A stretch of DNA of 64,000 bases, taken from NCBI GenBank assembly GCA_028707125.1, contig JAQTUX010000001.1:713950-777949 (forward strand), in the 5' to 3' direction. The DNA comes from Candidatus Omnitrophota bacterium. GTDB lineage: Bacteria > Omnitrophota > Gorgyraeia > Gygaellales > JAQTUX01. This document shows positions 8,399-16,953 of the stretch, in pieces; positions within the stretch are counted from its first letter, which is position 1, and every line of letters begins with the position of its first letter. Made by a program: the position numbers and the translations under genes. The notes below the pieces were generated by a model. It was given only the letters and a program-made list of their open reading frames with translations. It was not told where the DNA came from and made no database searches.

Positions 8399-9779
8399 GG
8401 AATACTGCGGGCTTTTCGGGGTGCACGGAAATAAGTACGCGAGTTATCTGACTTATTCCGGGCTCTACGCCTTGCAGCACAGGGGCGAGGAGTCGGCAGG
8501 CATTGTTTCCTATAACGGGAGATCAATGAAGTTCCACAAGGGCATGGGCCTGGTTTCCGACGTGTTCAATGCCGAATCGCTGAAGCGGCTCTGCGGCAGA
8601 ATGGCAATAGGGCACGTGCGCTATTCCACTACCGGCTCGAGCCTGGTGAAGAACGCCCAGCCGCTGGTGATCGATTACCTCAAGGGCTCCATAGCCATCG
8701 CGCATAACGGCAACCTCGTGAACGCGGCGGAATTAAGGTCAGAGCTGGAAAAGGCCGGTTCCATATTCCAGAGCACCACCGACTCCGAGATCATAGTCCA
8801 TCTTATGGCAAAGTCAAAACAGCGCTCCACAGAAGAGCGGCTGCGTTACGCGCTCAAGAGGGTCAAAGGCGCCTACTCCTTGCTGCTGATGGATGACAGG
8901 CAGATCATCGGCGTAAGGGACCCCCATGGATTCAGGCCTTTATGCCTGGGAAAACTTAATGGGGCATGGTGCCTGGCTTCGGAGACCTGCGCCTTTGACC
9001 TTATCGGAGCAAAGTTCGTAAGAGAAATTGAGCCGGGTGAAATAGTGTTTTTAACCAAGCGCGGCGTGCGCTCTGTGCATCCGCCTGAGCTGAAAGTGCG
9101 CGCTAAAGCGATGTGCATATTTGAGCATATTTATTTTGCCAGGCCCGATTCCATGGTTTTCGGCGAGACAGTGCACAGGGTAAGACGGCGCTTAGGCGAG
9201 CAGTTAGCGCTGGAGCATCCGGCTGTGGCGGATATCGTAGTGCCCGTGCCTGACTCAGGCACATCCGCGGCATTGGGCTTCAGCGAGAAGTCAAGGATAC
9301 CTCTTGAATGGGGCATTATCAGGAACCACTACGTAGGCAGGACATTTATCCAGCCCAAGCAGGAGATAAGGGACCTGAACGTCAAGATCAAATTCAATAT
9401 CCTCAAGGACGTGGTCAAGGGCAGGCGCATAGTAGTTGTGGATGATTCCATAGTCAGGGGCACGACGTCGCGCAAGCGCGTAAAGAATCTAAGGCAGGCA
9501 GGCGCCAAGCAGGTGCACCTGAGGATCTCCTGCCCGCCCCATATACATCCCTGTTTTTATGGGATCGATTTTCCCAGGTCATCGGAGCTGCTGGCGCGCA
9601 AGATGAGCTTAAAGAGGATCAAAAGGTTTTTAGGGGTGGACAGCGTGGGCTATCTGAGCTTGAAGGGGTTGTTGAAGTCGGTCTGCCTGCCCAAGCAGAA
9701 CTACTGTGTTGCCTGTTTTACCGGGAAATATCCCATCAAGGTCAAAAAGGCGGATAAATATATGCTGGAGAACTGCTGA
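8373..9779 (+). CDS. purF: Amidophosphoribosyltransferase PurF
   Basis: First committed step of purine synthesis: PRPP plus glutamine to phosphoribosylamine. An N-terminal propeptide of about 11 residues precedes the catalytic Cys in 'EYCGLFGVHG' (Cys12), then 'ALQHRGEESAGI'. The PRPP loop is 'VVVDDSIVRGTTSRK'. Cysteines in 'AMCIFEH', 'SCPPHIHPC' and 'NYCVACFTGKYP' match the Fe-S-cluster, propeptide-processed class known from Bacillus. Length 468 is normal. It overlaps purQ by 26 bases and purM by one base (TGATG). Confidence 0.95.
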   Translation: MRRKTYYPKEYCGLFGVHGNKYASYLTYSGLYALQHRGEESAGIVSYNGRSMKFHKGMGLVSDVFNAESLKRLCGRMAIGHVRYSTTGSSLVKNAQPLVIDYLKGSIAIAHNGNLVNAAELRSELEKAGSIFQSTTDSEIIVHLMAKSKQRSTEERLRYALKRVKGAYSLLLMDDRQIIGVRDPHGFRPLCLGKLNGAWCLASETCAFDLIGAKFVREIEPGEIVFLTKRGVRSVHPPELKVRAKAMCIFEHIYFARPDSMVFGETVHRVRRRLGEQLALEHPAVADIVVPVPDSGTSAALGFSEKSRIPLEWGIIRNHYVGRTFIQPKQEIRDLNVKIKFNILKDVVKGRRIVVVDDSIVRGTTSRKRVKNLRQAGAKQVHLRISCPPHIHPCFYGIDFPRSSELLARKMSLKRIKRFLGVDSVGYLSLKGLLKSVCLPKQNYCVACFTGKYPIKVKKADKYMLENC

Positions 9780-10768
9780 TGGACTACAAAAAGTCAGGGG
9801 TGGATATAACCAGGGCAGGTATTTTTAAGGCGAAGATAAAGCCGCTGGTGAGAAGGTCCTTCAACAAGGACGTGCTCAGGGATATCGGCGGGTTCGGGAG
9901 TTTTTTCAGGTTACCCAAAGGCCTCTACGCGGATCCCATCCTGGTATCTTCTTCGGACGGCGTGGGCACCAAGTTAAAACTCGCCGTCCTTGCCGGAAAA
10001 CACGATACAGTCGGCATTGACGCGGTGGCGATGAACGTAAATGATATTCTGTGCGTCGGGGCGCGGCCTTTGTTTTTTCTGGATTACATCGCTTACAGCA
10101 AAGTTGGGGCGGGCGTGCTTGTGGACGTAGTCAAGGGCATAACCGAAGGTTGTATCCAGGCGGGCTGTGCTCTTGTGGGCGGCGAGACCGCGCAGATGCC
10201 CGGGATGTACAAGGCAGGCGATTACGACCTTGCCGGTTTTTGCGTAGGCGTGGTTGAGCGTAAAAGTATTATTGACGGCGCGAAGATCAGTCCGGGCGAT
10301 ACTGTCATTGGCTTAGAATCAAGCGGTATTCATTCTAACGGATATTCCCTGGTAAGAAAGGCCCTTTCGCGGGGCGATCTGAGAAAATACAGCAAAGAAT
10401 TACTTGAACCCACGCGCATATATGTCAAGCCCGTGTTATCGTTATTGAAATATCAAAGCATCAGAGGCATTGCCCATATCACCGGCGGGGCGTTTTACGA
10501 TAAGATCGCGCGGATTTTACCCGATAATGTGAATGTCAGGATTTATAAGGATTCCTGGCAGGTATCCAGGATATTCCGGCTTATTCAGAGTAAGGGCGAT
10601 ATTGAAGACAGAGAGATGTATCATACCTTTAATATGGGCATAGGTATGGTTTTGGTTGTCGCGCCCGGCGCGGCAAAGAAGACGATCTCAAAACTGGCGC
10701 AGTCAAAGCTTAAGTCCTGTGTCATCGGAGAGGTCGTCAGGGGCAAAGGGAAAGTAGAGATTGTATAG
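9779..10768 (+). CDS. purM: Phosphoribosylformylglycinamidine cyclo-ligase PurM (AIR synthetase)
   Basis: Closes FGAM to AIR with ATP. 'SSDGVGTKLKLA', 'AMNVNDILCVGARPLFFLDY', 'GCALVGGETAQMPGMY' and 'HITGGAFYDKIARILP' are all family blocks. The 329 residues are slightly short of the usual 345 but no block is missing. Its start codon shares an A with the purF stop. Confidence 0.95.
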   Translation: MDYKKSGVDITRAGIFKAKIKPLVRRSFNKDVLRDIGGFGSFFRLPKGLYADPILVSSSDGVGTKLKLAVLAGKHDTVGIDAVAMNVNDILCVGARPLFFLDYIAYSKVGAGVLVDVVKGITEGCIQAGCALVGGETAQMPGMYKAGDYDLAGFCVGVVERKSIIDGAKISPGDTVIGLESSGIHSNGYSLVRKALSRGDLRKYSKELLEPTRIYVKPVLSLLKYQSIRGIAHITGGAFYDKIARILPDNVNVRIYKDSWQVSRIFRLIQSKGDIEDREMYHTFNMGIGMVLVVAPGAAKKTISKLAQSKLKSCVIGEVVRGKGKVEIV

Positions 10769-11086
10769 ATGGAATTCACTGGTAAGGTAGTTGATTTATC
10801 GGGATTGCTTGATTATCAGGATTCCGCGGTGGTAAGCAGGGAGATCATCAAGAAGGACGCGGGCACGGTCACCCTGTTTGCCTTTGACAAGGGCCAGGGG
10901 CTAAGCGAACACACCGCGCCCTTTGACGCGCTGGTCTACATAGTTGACGGCTCGGCAGAAGTAATGATTTCCGGCAGGCCGAATAAACTGAAGGCAGGTC
11001 AGATGATCATTATGCCGGCGAACAAACCGCACGCCTTAAAGGCGATAGAAAGATTTAAAATGCTGTTGGTCATGGTCAGGAAATAA
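10769..11086 (+). CDS. Small single-domain cupin protein
   Basis: A 105-residue cupin barrel. Motif 1 is degenerate ('LSEHTAPFDALVYIVDGSAEV') and motif 2 is 'LKAGQMIIMPANKPHALKA', so metal ligands are partly present (His in 'SEHTAPF' and in 'KPHAL'). It follows the purM stop without a gap and is 2 bases from purD, so it belongs to the operon. Its role is unknown; a sugar- or metabolite-sensing or isomerase activity cannot be told apart from sequence. Confidence 0.75.
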   Translation: MEFTGKVVDLSGLLDYQDSAVVSREIIKKDAGTVTLFAFDKGQGLSEHTAPFDALVYIVDGSAEVMISGRPNKLKAGQMIIMPANKPHALKAIERFKMLLVMVRK

Positions 11087-11088
11087 AT

Positions 11089-12372
11089 ATGAAGATCCTC
11101 GTCATCGGTTCAGGCGGCAGGGAACACGCGTTGGTTTGGAAGATCGCCCAGTCAAAGTTGGTGAGCAAGATCTTTTGCGCGCCGGGTAACGGCGGGATCA
11201 GTCAACAGGCAGAGTGCGTAGATATAAAGGCGGATGACATCGCGAAGTTATTAGATTTCGCGCGCAGGGAAAAAATTGACTTGACCGTTGTGGGGCCTGA
11301 AGCGCCGCTTGCCGCGGGGATCGTTGACGAATTCACCAATTATAAATTAAGGATTTTCGGGCCGCAGAAAATGGCCGCGCGGTTAGAGGCAAGCAAGGTC
11401 TTTGCCAAGGAATTAATGGCAAAATATAAGGTGCCGACCGCGGATTTTGATATCTTTGAGGACGCGGACGCTGCCAGGAAATACATTGATAAGATCGGTG
11501 CGCCTTGTGTGATAAAGGCAGACGGACTGGCTCAGGGAAAAGGCGTGGTAGTAGCTAAAACCGCTGATGAGGCAAAAAAGGCGGTCAGCGCGATGATGCA
11601 GGAAAAGATATTCGGCGCTGCCGGCAAGAGGATAATCATTGAGGAGTGCCTGCAAGGTCAGGAGGCCTCCATACTTGTTTTCACGGATTCAAAAGAAGTC
11701 ATCGCGCTGGCTTCAGCGCAGGACCACAAACGGGTCTTTGACAACGATGAGGGCCCGAATACCGGCGGGATGGGGGCTTATTCTCCGGCGCCGGTAGTCA
11801 CCGCGCCGTTGTTCAAAGAGATCCTGGAAAAGGTAGTTTACCGCACCATAGACGGCCTGGTAAAAGAAGGCATAACCTATAAAGGTGTCTTGTACGCCGG
11901 TATTATGCTGACCAAAGAGGGCCCTAAAACTTTAGAGTTTAACGCGCGTTTCGGCGATCCCGAGACACAGGCGATCTTGCCGCGTTTACAATCCGATCTG
12001 GTAGAGGTGATGCTTGCGGTAAGCGAGCAGAAACTTTCCCGCCTGAAAATACTGGATTGGGACAGCCGCGCCTGCGTCTGCGTTGTCCTGGCCTCAGGCG
12101 GCTATCCGGGTAATTATGAAAAAGGCAGGGAGATCAGCGGGCTTGATGAGGCGGCTAAGGTTAAAGACGCGGTAGTGTTTCACGCCGGCACCAGGAAGGA
12201 CAAGGACAGATTTTATACAAACGGCGGAAGGGTCATGGGCGTCACCGGGTTGGGGGAGGATATCAAAACAGCAATTGAACATACATATAGCGCGGTTGAG
12301 AAGATCAGTTTTGAAGGCATGCATTATAGAAAAGATATAGGGTGGAGAGCGGTTAAAGGAGGGCAACATTAA
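11089..12372 (+). CDS. purD: Phosphoribosylamine-glycine ligase PurD (GAR synthetase)
   Basis: ATP-grasp enzyme making GAR from phosphoribosylamine and glycine. Shows N-terminal 'MKILVIGSGGREHALVWKI', 'VIKADGLAQGKGVVVA', 'NTGGMGAYSPAPVVT' and 'LEFNARFGDPETQAILPRL'. Full length at 427 residues. Its glycine substrate can come from GlyA encoded three kilobases downstream. One-base overlap with purE. Confidence 0.96.
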   Translation: MKILVIGSGGREHALVWKIAQSKLVSKIFCAPGNGGISQQAECVDIKADDIAKLLDFARREKIDLTVVGPEAPLAAGIVDEFTNYKLRIFGPQKMAARLEASKVFAKELMAKYKVPTADFDIFEDADAARKYIDKIGAPCVIKADGLAQGKGVVVAKTADEAKKAVSAMMQEKIFGAAGKRIIIEECLQGQEASILVFTDSKEVIALASAQDHKRVFDNDEGPNTGGMGAYSPAPVVTAPLFKEILEKVVYRTIDGLVKEGITYKGVLYAGIMLTKEGPKTLEFNARFGDPETQAILPRLQSDLVEVMLAVSEQKLSRLKILDWDSRACVCVVLASGGYPGNYEKGREISGLDEAAKVKDAVVFHAGTRKDKDRFYTNGGRVMGVTGLGEDIKTAIEHTYSAVEKISFEGMHYRKDIGWRAVKGGQH

Positions 12373-12857
12373 TGGCGAGTAAAGTCAGTGTCATAATGGG
12401 CAGCGCGTCTGATTTAAGCGTTGTTAAGGCATGCACGGATATGCTCAAGGAGTTCGGTATAAGTTTTGAATTAAAGGTGTTGTCCGCGCACCGCACTCCG
12501 AAGGAGTTAGAGAAGTATACGCGTAGCGCGGAAGGCCGCGGCATCAAACTGTTTATCGCGGCCGCGGGCGGTTCCGCGGCGCTTGCCGGAGTTATCGCTT
12601 CTTTCACCACGCTTCCGGTCATCGGCATCCCCATCCCTACCAAAGCCCTTAAAGGATTGGATTCTTTGCTTTCCACCGTGCAGATGCCAAAGGGCGTTCC
12701 GGTGGCATCAATGGCGATAGGCGAGGCAGGGGCTGGTAACGCCGGCATATTGGCCGCGCAGATCCTGGGTTTAAGCGATAAAAAGATAAAACAGAAACTA
12801 ACCAGGCATAAGAAAAATATGGCGGCAAAGGTGCTGAAGATAAAAGTCAGATTATGA
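12372..12857 (+). CDS. purE: N5-carboxyaminoimidazole ribonucleotide mutase PurE (class I-like)
   Basis: Rearranges N5-CAIR to CAIR. The 161 residues carry 'MGSASDLSVV', 'VLSAHRTPKEL', 'AAAGGSAALAGVIAS' and 'STVQMPKGVPVASMAIG', closest to the class I (mutase) pattern. Class I normally works with PurK, which is not in this window. It overlaps the next gene by 4 bases (ATGA). Confidence 0.93.
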   Translation: MASKVSVIMGSASDLSVVKACTDMLKEFGISFELKVLSAHRTPKELEKYTRSAEGRGIKLFIAAAGGSAALAGVIASFTTLPVIGIPIPTKALKGLDSLLSTVQMPKGVPVASMAIGEAGAGNAGILAAQILGLSDKKIKQKLTRHKKNMAAKVLKIKVRL

Positions 12858-13912
12858 TTGAAACAGCATACGTAAGGATAAACGATGTTGTCCCGGACAG
12901 GAGCGTAATGCTTGACGCCGTAAAAGCGCTTAAAAAAGGCGGCATCGTTGCCTTTCCCACTGAAACCGTATATGGCCTGGCGGCAGACAGCCGCAATAAA
13001 AAGGCGATAAGGCGGCTTTACGAGATAAAACAGAGGCCTGACTCAAAGCCGTTTTCCCTGCTCGTCGGCAGCAAGGACAGCGTGGATAAGTTTTCAAAAT
13101 CCCCGCCGATGGCTGTTTACAAGCTTATGGCTAAATTCTGGCCGGGCCCGCTGACGATAGTCATGCCTTCCGGGAATTCAAAGGTGGGCTTGAGGATGCC
13201 GGACAACGTGGTCGCCTTGATGCTTATCAGCGAATCAGGCCTGGAGCTTGCCGCGCCGTCCGCGAATATCGCGGATAAAGCGCCTTGCCTTAGCGCCGAC
13301 GAAGTGATGGAGCAGTTTAGCGGCAAGATAGATATAGTTTTAGACGGGGGAGAGGCCAAATTAGGCAGGGAGTCCACGGTTGTTGAAGTTGACGCCGCCA
13401 ACAGCGTGACTGTTTTGCGGGAAGGCGCCATTAAGGCGGAGGATGCCGTCAAGGCGGCCAGGACCAAGACAGTGCTTTTGGTCTGTACAGGCAATACCTG
13501 CCGTTCTGTGATGGCGGAAGGCCTGCTTAAACAAAAGACAAAGGACAGGCTGTCTGTTGAAGTCGTCTCTGCCGGGATTTCAGCGCTTTCAGGCATGCCT
13601 GCTACGGCCGAGACGCTTTCGCTGTTGAGCAAGGAAGGTATTGATATGTCCGGCCACAAGTCAAGGCGCGTTAGTATGGATATGCTTAAAAGCGCGGACC
13701 TCATACTCGTTATGGAGCGCATCCATAAGGAACGCATAAAGGAAATGGCGCCGGAAATAGAAAATAAAGTGTTTTTATTGAAAGAATTTGCTAAAATAAA
13801 GGACGGCAACAGCGATATCAAAGATCCCATAGGCGGATCCATAGACACATATATGAATATTTTTTATATAATCAAGGATACAATAGAAAGGATAAGCAAA
13901 ACAATACTATGA
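12854..13912 (+). CDS. Fusion of Sua5/YciO/YrdC threonylcarbamoyl-AMP synthase and low-molecular-weight protein phosphatase
   Basis: Residues about 10-200 are a YrdC domain ('GGIVAFPTETVYGLAADSRN', 'KQRPDSKPF', 'WPGPLTIV', 'APSANIADKAP', 'GRESTVVEV'), which makes threonylcarbamoyl-adenylate for tRNA t6A. Residues about 205-352 are a low-molecular-weight tyrosine phosphatase / ArsC-like domain with the CX5R loop 'CTGNTCR' (Cys211-Arg217) and the general-acid 'DP' at Asp324. There is no frame break between the halves. Both active sites look intact. It sits between purE and rpiB with 4-base overlaps on each side. What the phosphatase acts on is unknown. Confidence 0.9.
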   Translation: MIETAYVRINDVVPDRSVMLDAVKALKKGGIVAFPTETVYGLAADSRNKKAIRRLYEIKQRPDSKPFSLLVGSKDSVDKFSKSPPMAVYKLMAKFWPGPLTIVMPSGNSKVGLRMPDNVVALMLISESGLELAAPSANIADKAPCLSADEVMEQFSGKIDIVLDGGEAKLGRESTVVEVDAANSVTVLREGAIKAEDAVKAARTKTVLLVCTGNTCRSVMAEGLLKQKTKDRLSVEVVSAGISALSGMPATAETLSLLSKEGIDMSGHKSRRVSMDMLKSADLILVMERIHKERIKEMAPEIENKVFLLKEFAKIKDGNSDIKDPIGGSIDTYMNIFYIIKDTIERISKTIL

Positions 13913-14367
13913 AGATAGTCATAGGCGCCGACCACGGCGGGTTTAAGTTGAAGGAGGAGCTCCTGCGTTTCCTGAAGAAGAAGGGCATCGAGGTTTCTGA
14001 TTTCGGCACGTATTCCGAGGAATCCTGCGATTATCCCGAGATCTCATACAGAGTTGCCAGGGCCGTGTCTAAAAAGCAATACAACAGAGGTATCTTGATC
14101 TGTAAAAGCGGCATAGGCAATTCCATCGTCGCCAACAAGGTGCGGGGCGTGAGGGCGGCATTGGCCTATAATTTGAAGGCGGCAGAATTTTCCCGCCGGC
14201 ACAATGACGCCAACGTGCTGGTGCTGGGGGCGTCGTTTGTCACCGGCGATACGGCAAAAAAGATAGTAGATGCCTGGTTGAATACGGAGTTTGAAGGCGG
14301 CAGGCACAGCCGCCGCGTCAGGCAGATATCGGCTATAGAGAAAAAAATTGACAGGAGGGTTGAGTGA
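13909..14367 (+). CDS. rpiB: Ribose-5-phosphate isomerase B / RpiB-LacAB family
   Basis: Interconverts ribulose- and ribose-5-phosphate, supplying PRPP for the pur enzymes next to it. Signature '[19 protein letters not shown]' and the catalytic-cysteine strand '[18 protein letters not shown]' (family usually CGTGIG), then '[12 protein letters not shown]'. Length 152 is normal. It starts by ATGA overlap with the Sua5 fusion and overlaps the GTG of glyA by 4 bases. Confidence 0.9.
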   Translation: MKIVIGADHGGFKLKEELLRFLKKKGIEVSDFGTYSEESCDYPEISYRVARAVSKKQYNRGILICKSGIGNSIVANKVRGVRAALAYNLKAAEFSRRHNDANVLVLGASFVTGDTAKKIVDAWLNTEFEGGRHSRRVRQISAIEKKIDRRVE

Positions 14368-15611
14368 AACACCACATACAGTCAGTTGACCCGGAGATTT
14401 ACAAGGCGATAACCAGCGAGATCGAGCGCGAGGAGAAGACCATAGAACTCATCGCTTCGGAGAATTTCGCGCCTTTGGCAGTGCTTGAGGCGCAGGGTTC
14501 CGTGATGACCAATAAGTACGCCGAGGGCTATCCTGCCAGCCGCTGGTACGGCGGATGCGAGTTCGTTGACGACGCGGAGCGCCTTGCCATTGAGCGCGCC
14601 AAGGAGCTTTTCGGCGCGGAGCACGCCAACGTGCAGGCGCATTCGGGAACGCAGGCGAATATGGCGGTGTATTTTGCCGCGCTTGAGGTGGGAGATACGG
14701 TCATGGCTATGGACCTTGCCTGCGGAGGCCACCTTTCCCACGGCCACCCGCACAATTTTTCCGGCAGGTTCTACAAGATCATTCCCTACGGCGTAAACAG
14801 GGAAACAGAGCGCATTGATATGGATGAGATCCGCCTCCTTGCCAGGAGGCACAGGCCCAAGATGATACTGGTGGGCGCCTCCGCCTATTCGCGCGTATTT
14901 GACTTTAAGGAATTCAGGGACATATGTGATTCGGTTGGGGCGTATCTTTTTGTGGATATGGCTCATATTGCCGGCCTCATCGCGGCGGGGGTCCATCCCA
15001 GCCCGTTTCCCTATGCTGATTTCGTAACTACTACCACGCATAAGACACTGCGCGGGCCCAGAGGCGGCGTTGTGTTCTGCCGCGGCCAGTTTGCCAAAAA
15101 AATTGACGGCTATGTATTTCCCGGCATACAGGGAGGGCCGCTTATGCACGTTATAGCGGCCAAGGCGATCGCCTTTAAACTCGCGGCGACGGAGGAATTC
15201 AAGGCATACCAGCGCCAGGTGGCAAAGAACGCCAAGGCGCTTGCCGAAGCAATGGCCTCTTTCGGCTACCGGCTGGTGTCGGGCGGTACCGATAATCATC
15301 TTGCGCTCGTGGATCTGACGCCCAGGAAGGTATGCGGCAGGGACGCGCAGGTGGCGCTTGAGAAGGCCGGTATCACAGTGAATAAGAACCTCATACCTTA
15401 TGACCGGTTAAGCCCCATGCTTACCAGCGGAATACGGCTGGGAGCTCCCGCGGTCACTACCAGGGGAATGAAGGAAAATGAAATGAAACAGATCGTTTCA
15501 TTGATAAACGAAGCGATCCTGGCGAGGAGCGACGACGGTAAATTGGAGGATATCCGCGGAAGGGCATACGCCTTGACCGCCAGGTTCCCGATCTACCCCG
15601 AATTAAAATGA
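14364..15611 (+). CDS. glyA: Serine hydroxymethyltransferase GlyA
   Basis: PLP enzyme converting serine and tetrahydrofolate to glycine and methylene-THF; it supplies glycine to PurD and one-carbon units to purine and thymidylate synthesis. '[19 protein letters not shown]', '[20 protein letters not shown]' and the PLP-lysine block '[14 protein letters not shown]' are present. 415 residues is standard. A GTG start at 14364 overlaps rpiB; GGAGGG (14353-14358) is the ribosome site. Serine itself could come from SerA encoded at 49782. Confidence 0.96.
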   Translation: MKHHIQSVDPEIYKAITSEIEREEKTIELIASENFAPLAVLEAQGSVMTNKYAEGYPASRWYGGCEFVDDAERLAIERAKELFGAEHANVQAHSGTQANMAVYFAALEVGDTVMAMDLACGGHLSHGHPHNFSGRFYKIIPYGVNRETERIDMDEIRLLARRHRPKMILVGASAYSRVFDFKEFRDICDSVGAYLFVDMAHIAGLIAAGVHPSPFPYADFVTTTTHKTLRGPRGGVVFCRGQFAKKIDGYVFPGIQGGPLMHVIAAKAIAFKLAATEEFKAYQRQVAKNAKALAEAMASFGYRLVSGGTDNHLALVDLTPRKVCGRDAQVALEKAGITVNKNLIPYDRLSPMLTSGIRLGAPAVTTRGMKENEMKQIVSLINEAILARSDDGKLEDIRGRAYALTARFPIYPELK

Positions 15612-16057
15612 AAGACAACCGCCCCGGATGGGATGAATACTTTATCGGTATTGCCAAGCTTGTGGCAAAGCGCTCTACGTGCCTGCGCAGGCAGGTGGGG
15701 GCTTTGATCGTCAAGGACAGGAGAATACTTGCCACCGGCTACAACGGCACACCCTCAGGCATCAAGCATTGTTTTGAAGCCGGCTGCCTCAGGGAGAAAC
15801 TCAAGATACCTTCCGGCGAGCGCCATGAACTCTGCCGCGGGCTGCACGCCGAACAAAACGCGCTGCTTCAGGCCGCGCTCTACGGCATAAGCGTCAAGGA
15901 CTCATCGTTCTACATAACCAACCAGCCCTGCATCATCTGCGCCAAGATGCTTATAAACGCCGGAGTGAAAGAGGTCGTTATCTCCGACGGTTATCCGGAT
16001 AAGATGTCGGCGGAATTCCTCAAAGAGGCGGGGATAAGAGTCAGAAAGAAGAAGTGA
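15608..16057 (+). CDS. dCMP deaminase (ComEB-like cytidine/deoxycytidylate deaminase)
   Basis: Zinc deaminase, dCMP to dUMP, feeding thymidylate synthesis. Zinc and catalytic motifs '[13 protein letters not shown]' (HAE) and '[16 protein letters not shown]' (PCxxC) are intact; '[10 protein letters not shown]' fits the dCMP deaminase subgroup. 149 residues. ATGA-type overlaps with glyA and with nrdR place it in the same transcript as the ribonucleotide-reductase regulator. Confidence 0.9.
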   Translation: MKDNRPGWDEYFIGIAKLVAKRSTCLRRQVGALIVKDRRILATGYNGTPSGIKHCFEAGCLREKLKIPSGERHELCRGLHAEQNALLQAALYGISVKDSSFYITNQPCIICAKMLINAGVKEVVISDGYPDKMSAEFLKEAGIRVRKKK

Positions 16058-16527
16058 AGTGCCCTTTTTGCCATTATAGAGAAAGCAGTGTAGTTGATTC
16101 GCGCCCTACATCAGCCAACGCCGGGATCAGGCGCAGGCGCCAGTGCCTGAAATGCTCAAAGCGGTTCACCACTTACGAATACAACGAGGAGCTTCCCATG
16201 ATGGTGGTGAAGAAAGACGGCCGGCGCCAGGCATTTGACAGAAAGAAGATCCTGAACGGCATAGTAAAGGCCTGCGAGAAAAGGCAGGTAAGTGTAAAGA
16301 AGATGGAGCAGATAGTAGCCGGCATAGAGCGGCATATCCATAAGAAGTTTGACCGCGAAGTCGGTTCTACCTACATAGGCGAGAAGGTAATGGAGCATTT
16401 GGCCGCGCTTGACGATGTGGCCTACGTGCGCTTTGCCTCAGTGTACAGGCAGTTTAAGGACGTCAACCAATTCATGAAAGAGCTGAAAGACATGTTCAAC
16501 AAGGGAAAGAAGAAGGCGCGGAGATGA
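16054..16527 (+). CDS. nrdR: Transcriptional repressor NrdR
   Basis: Represses ribonucleotide reductase genes according to ATP/dATP. The N-terminal zinc ribbon '[18 protein letters not shown]' with '[16 protein letters not shown]' is followed by an ATP-cone ('[20 protein letters not shown]'). Length 157 is typical. The start is a GTG overlapping the deaminase stop; the family's MKCPFC start makes this choice firm. No RNR gene lies in the window, so its targets are elsewhere. Confidence 0.95.
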   Translation: MKCPFCHYRESSVVDSRPTSANAGIRRRRQCLKCSKRFTTYEYNEELPMMVVKKDGRRQAFDRKKILNGIVKACEKRQVSVKKMEQIVAGIERHIHKKFDREVGSTYIGEKVMEHLAALDDVAYVRFASVYRQFKDVNQFMKELKDMFNKGKKKARR

Positions 16528-16531
16528 TCAT

Positions 16532-16936
16532 ATGATTGAAGTAGGGTTAAACAAGATAATAATAGACGAGAAAAGGCACGATCAGGTCATCGTGCTCAAA
16601 GAGAAGAAGGGCGAGCGGCTGCTGCCTATCGTCATAGGGTCCACGGAGGCATCCGCCATAAAGATGGAGGTAAGCGGTTTTACCCCGCCGCGGCCGTTGA
16701 CGCACGATCTGCTGTTAAACACCATTACCGAACTTGATTCCCGCATAGATTATGTCCTTATAGACAAGCTGGAGCAGAGCACATACCACGCCAAGCTCTA
16801 CCTGAAATATGACGGCAGGCAGAAGGTCGTGGATGCCAGGCCGTCGGACAGCATCGCCCTGGCAGTGCGCGCCAGGGCGCCGATCTTTGTGGAAGAGGAT
16901 ATATTTAAGCAGTCTAACCCGCTGAAGGAAAAATAG
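16532..16936 (+). CDS. Bifunctional nuclease (BFN, DUF151) domain protein
   Basis: A 134-residue BFN/DUF151 protein: 'VIVLKEKKGERLLPIVIGS', 'RPLTHDLLLNTITEL' and 'VDARPSDSIALAVRARAPIF' are the family blocks. Plant and Thermotoga members have DNase/RNase activity or a structural link to it; the bacterial role is unclear. Five bases separate it from nrdR, 17 from the CCA enzyme. Confidence 0.88.
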   Translation: MIEVGLNKIIIDEKRHDQVIVLKEKKGERLLPIVIGSTEASAIKMEVSGFTPPRPLTHDLLLNTITELDSRIDYVLIDKLEQSTYHAKLYLKYDGRQKVVDARPSDSIALAVRARAPIFVEEDIFKQSNPLKEK

Positions 16937-16953
16937 GCGTTTTCCCGCCGCGT

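Noticed and set aside
14382-15299. Long open frame on the minus strand opposite glyA (and similar ones opposite purL, topA and GT genes)
   Set aside because: They mirror strongly conserved plus-strand genes, have no family motifs and no ribosome sites; products of codon bias.
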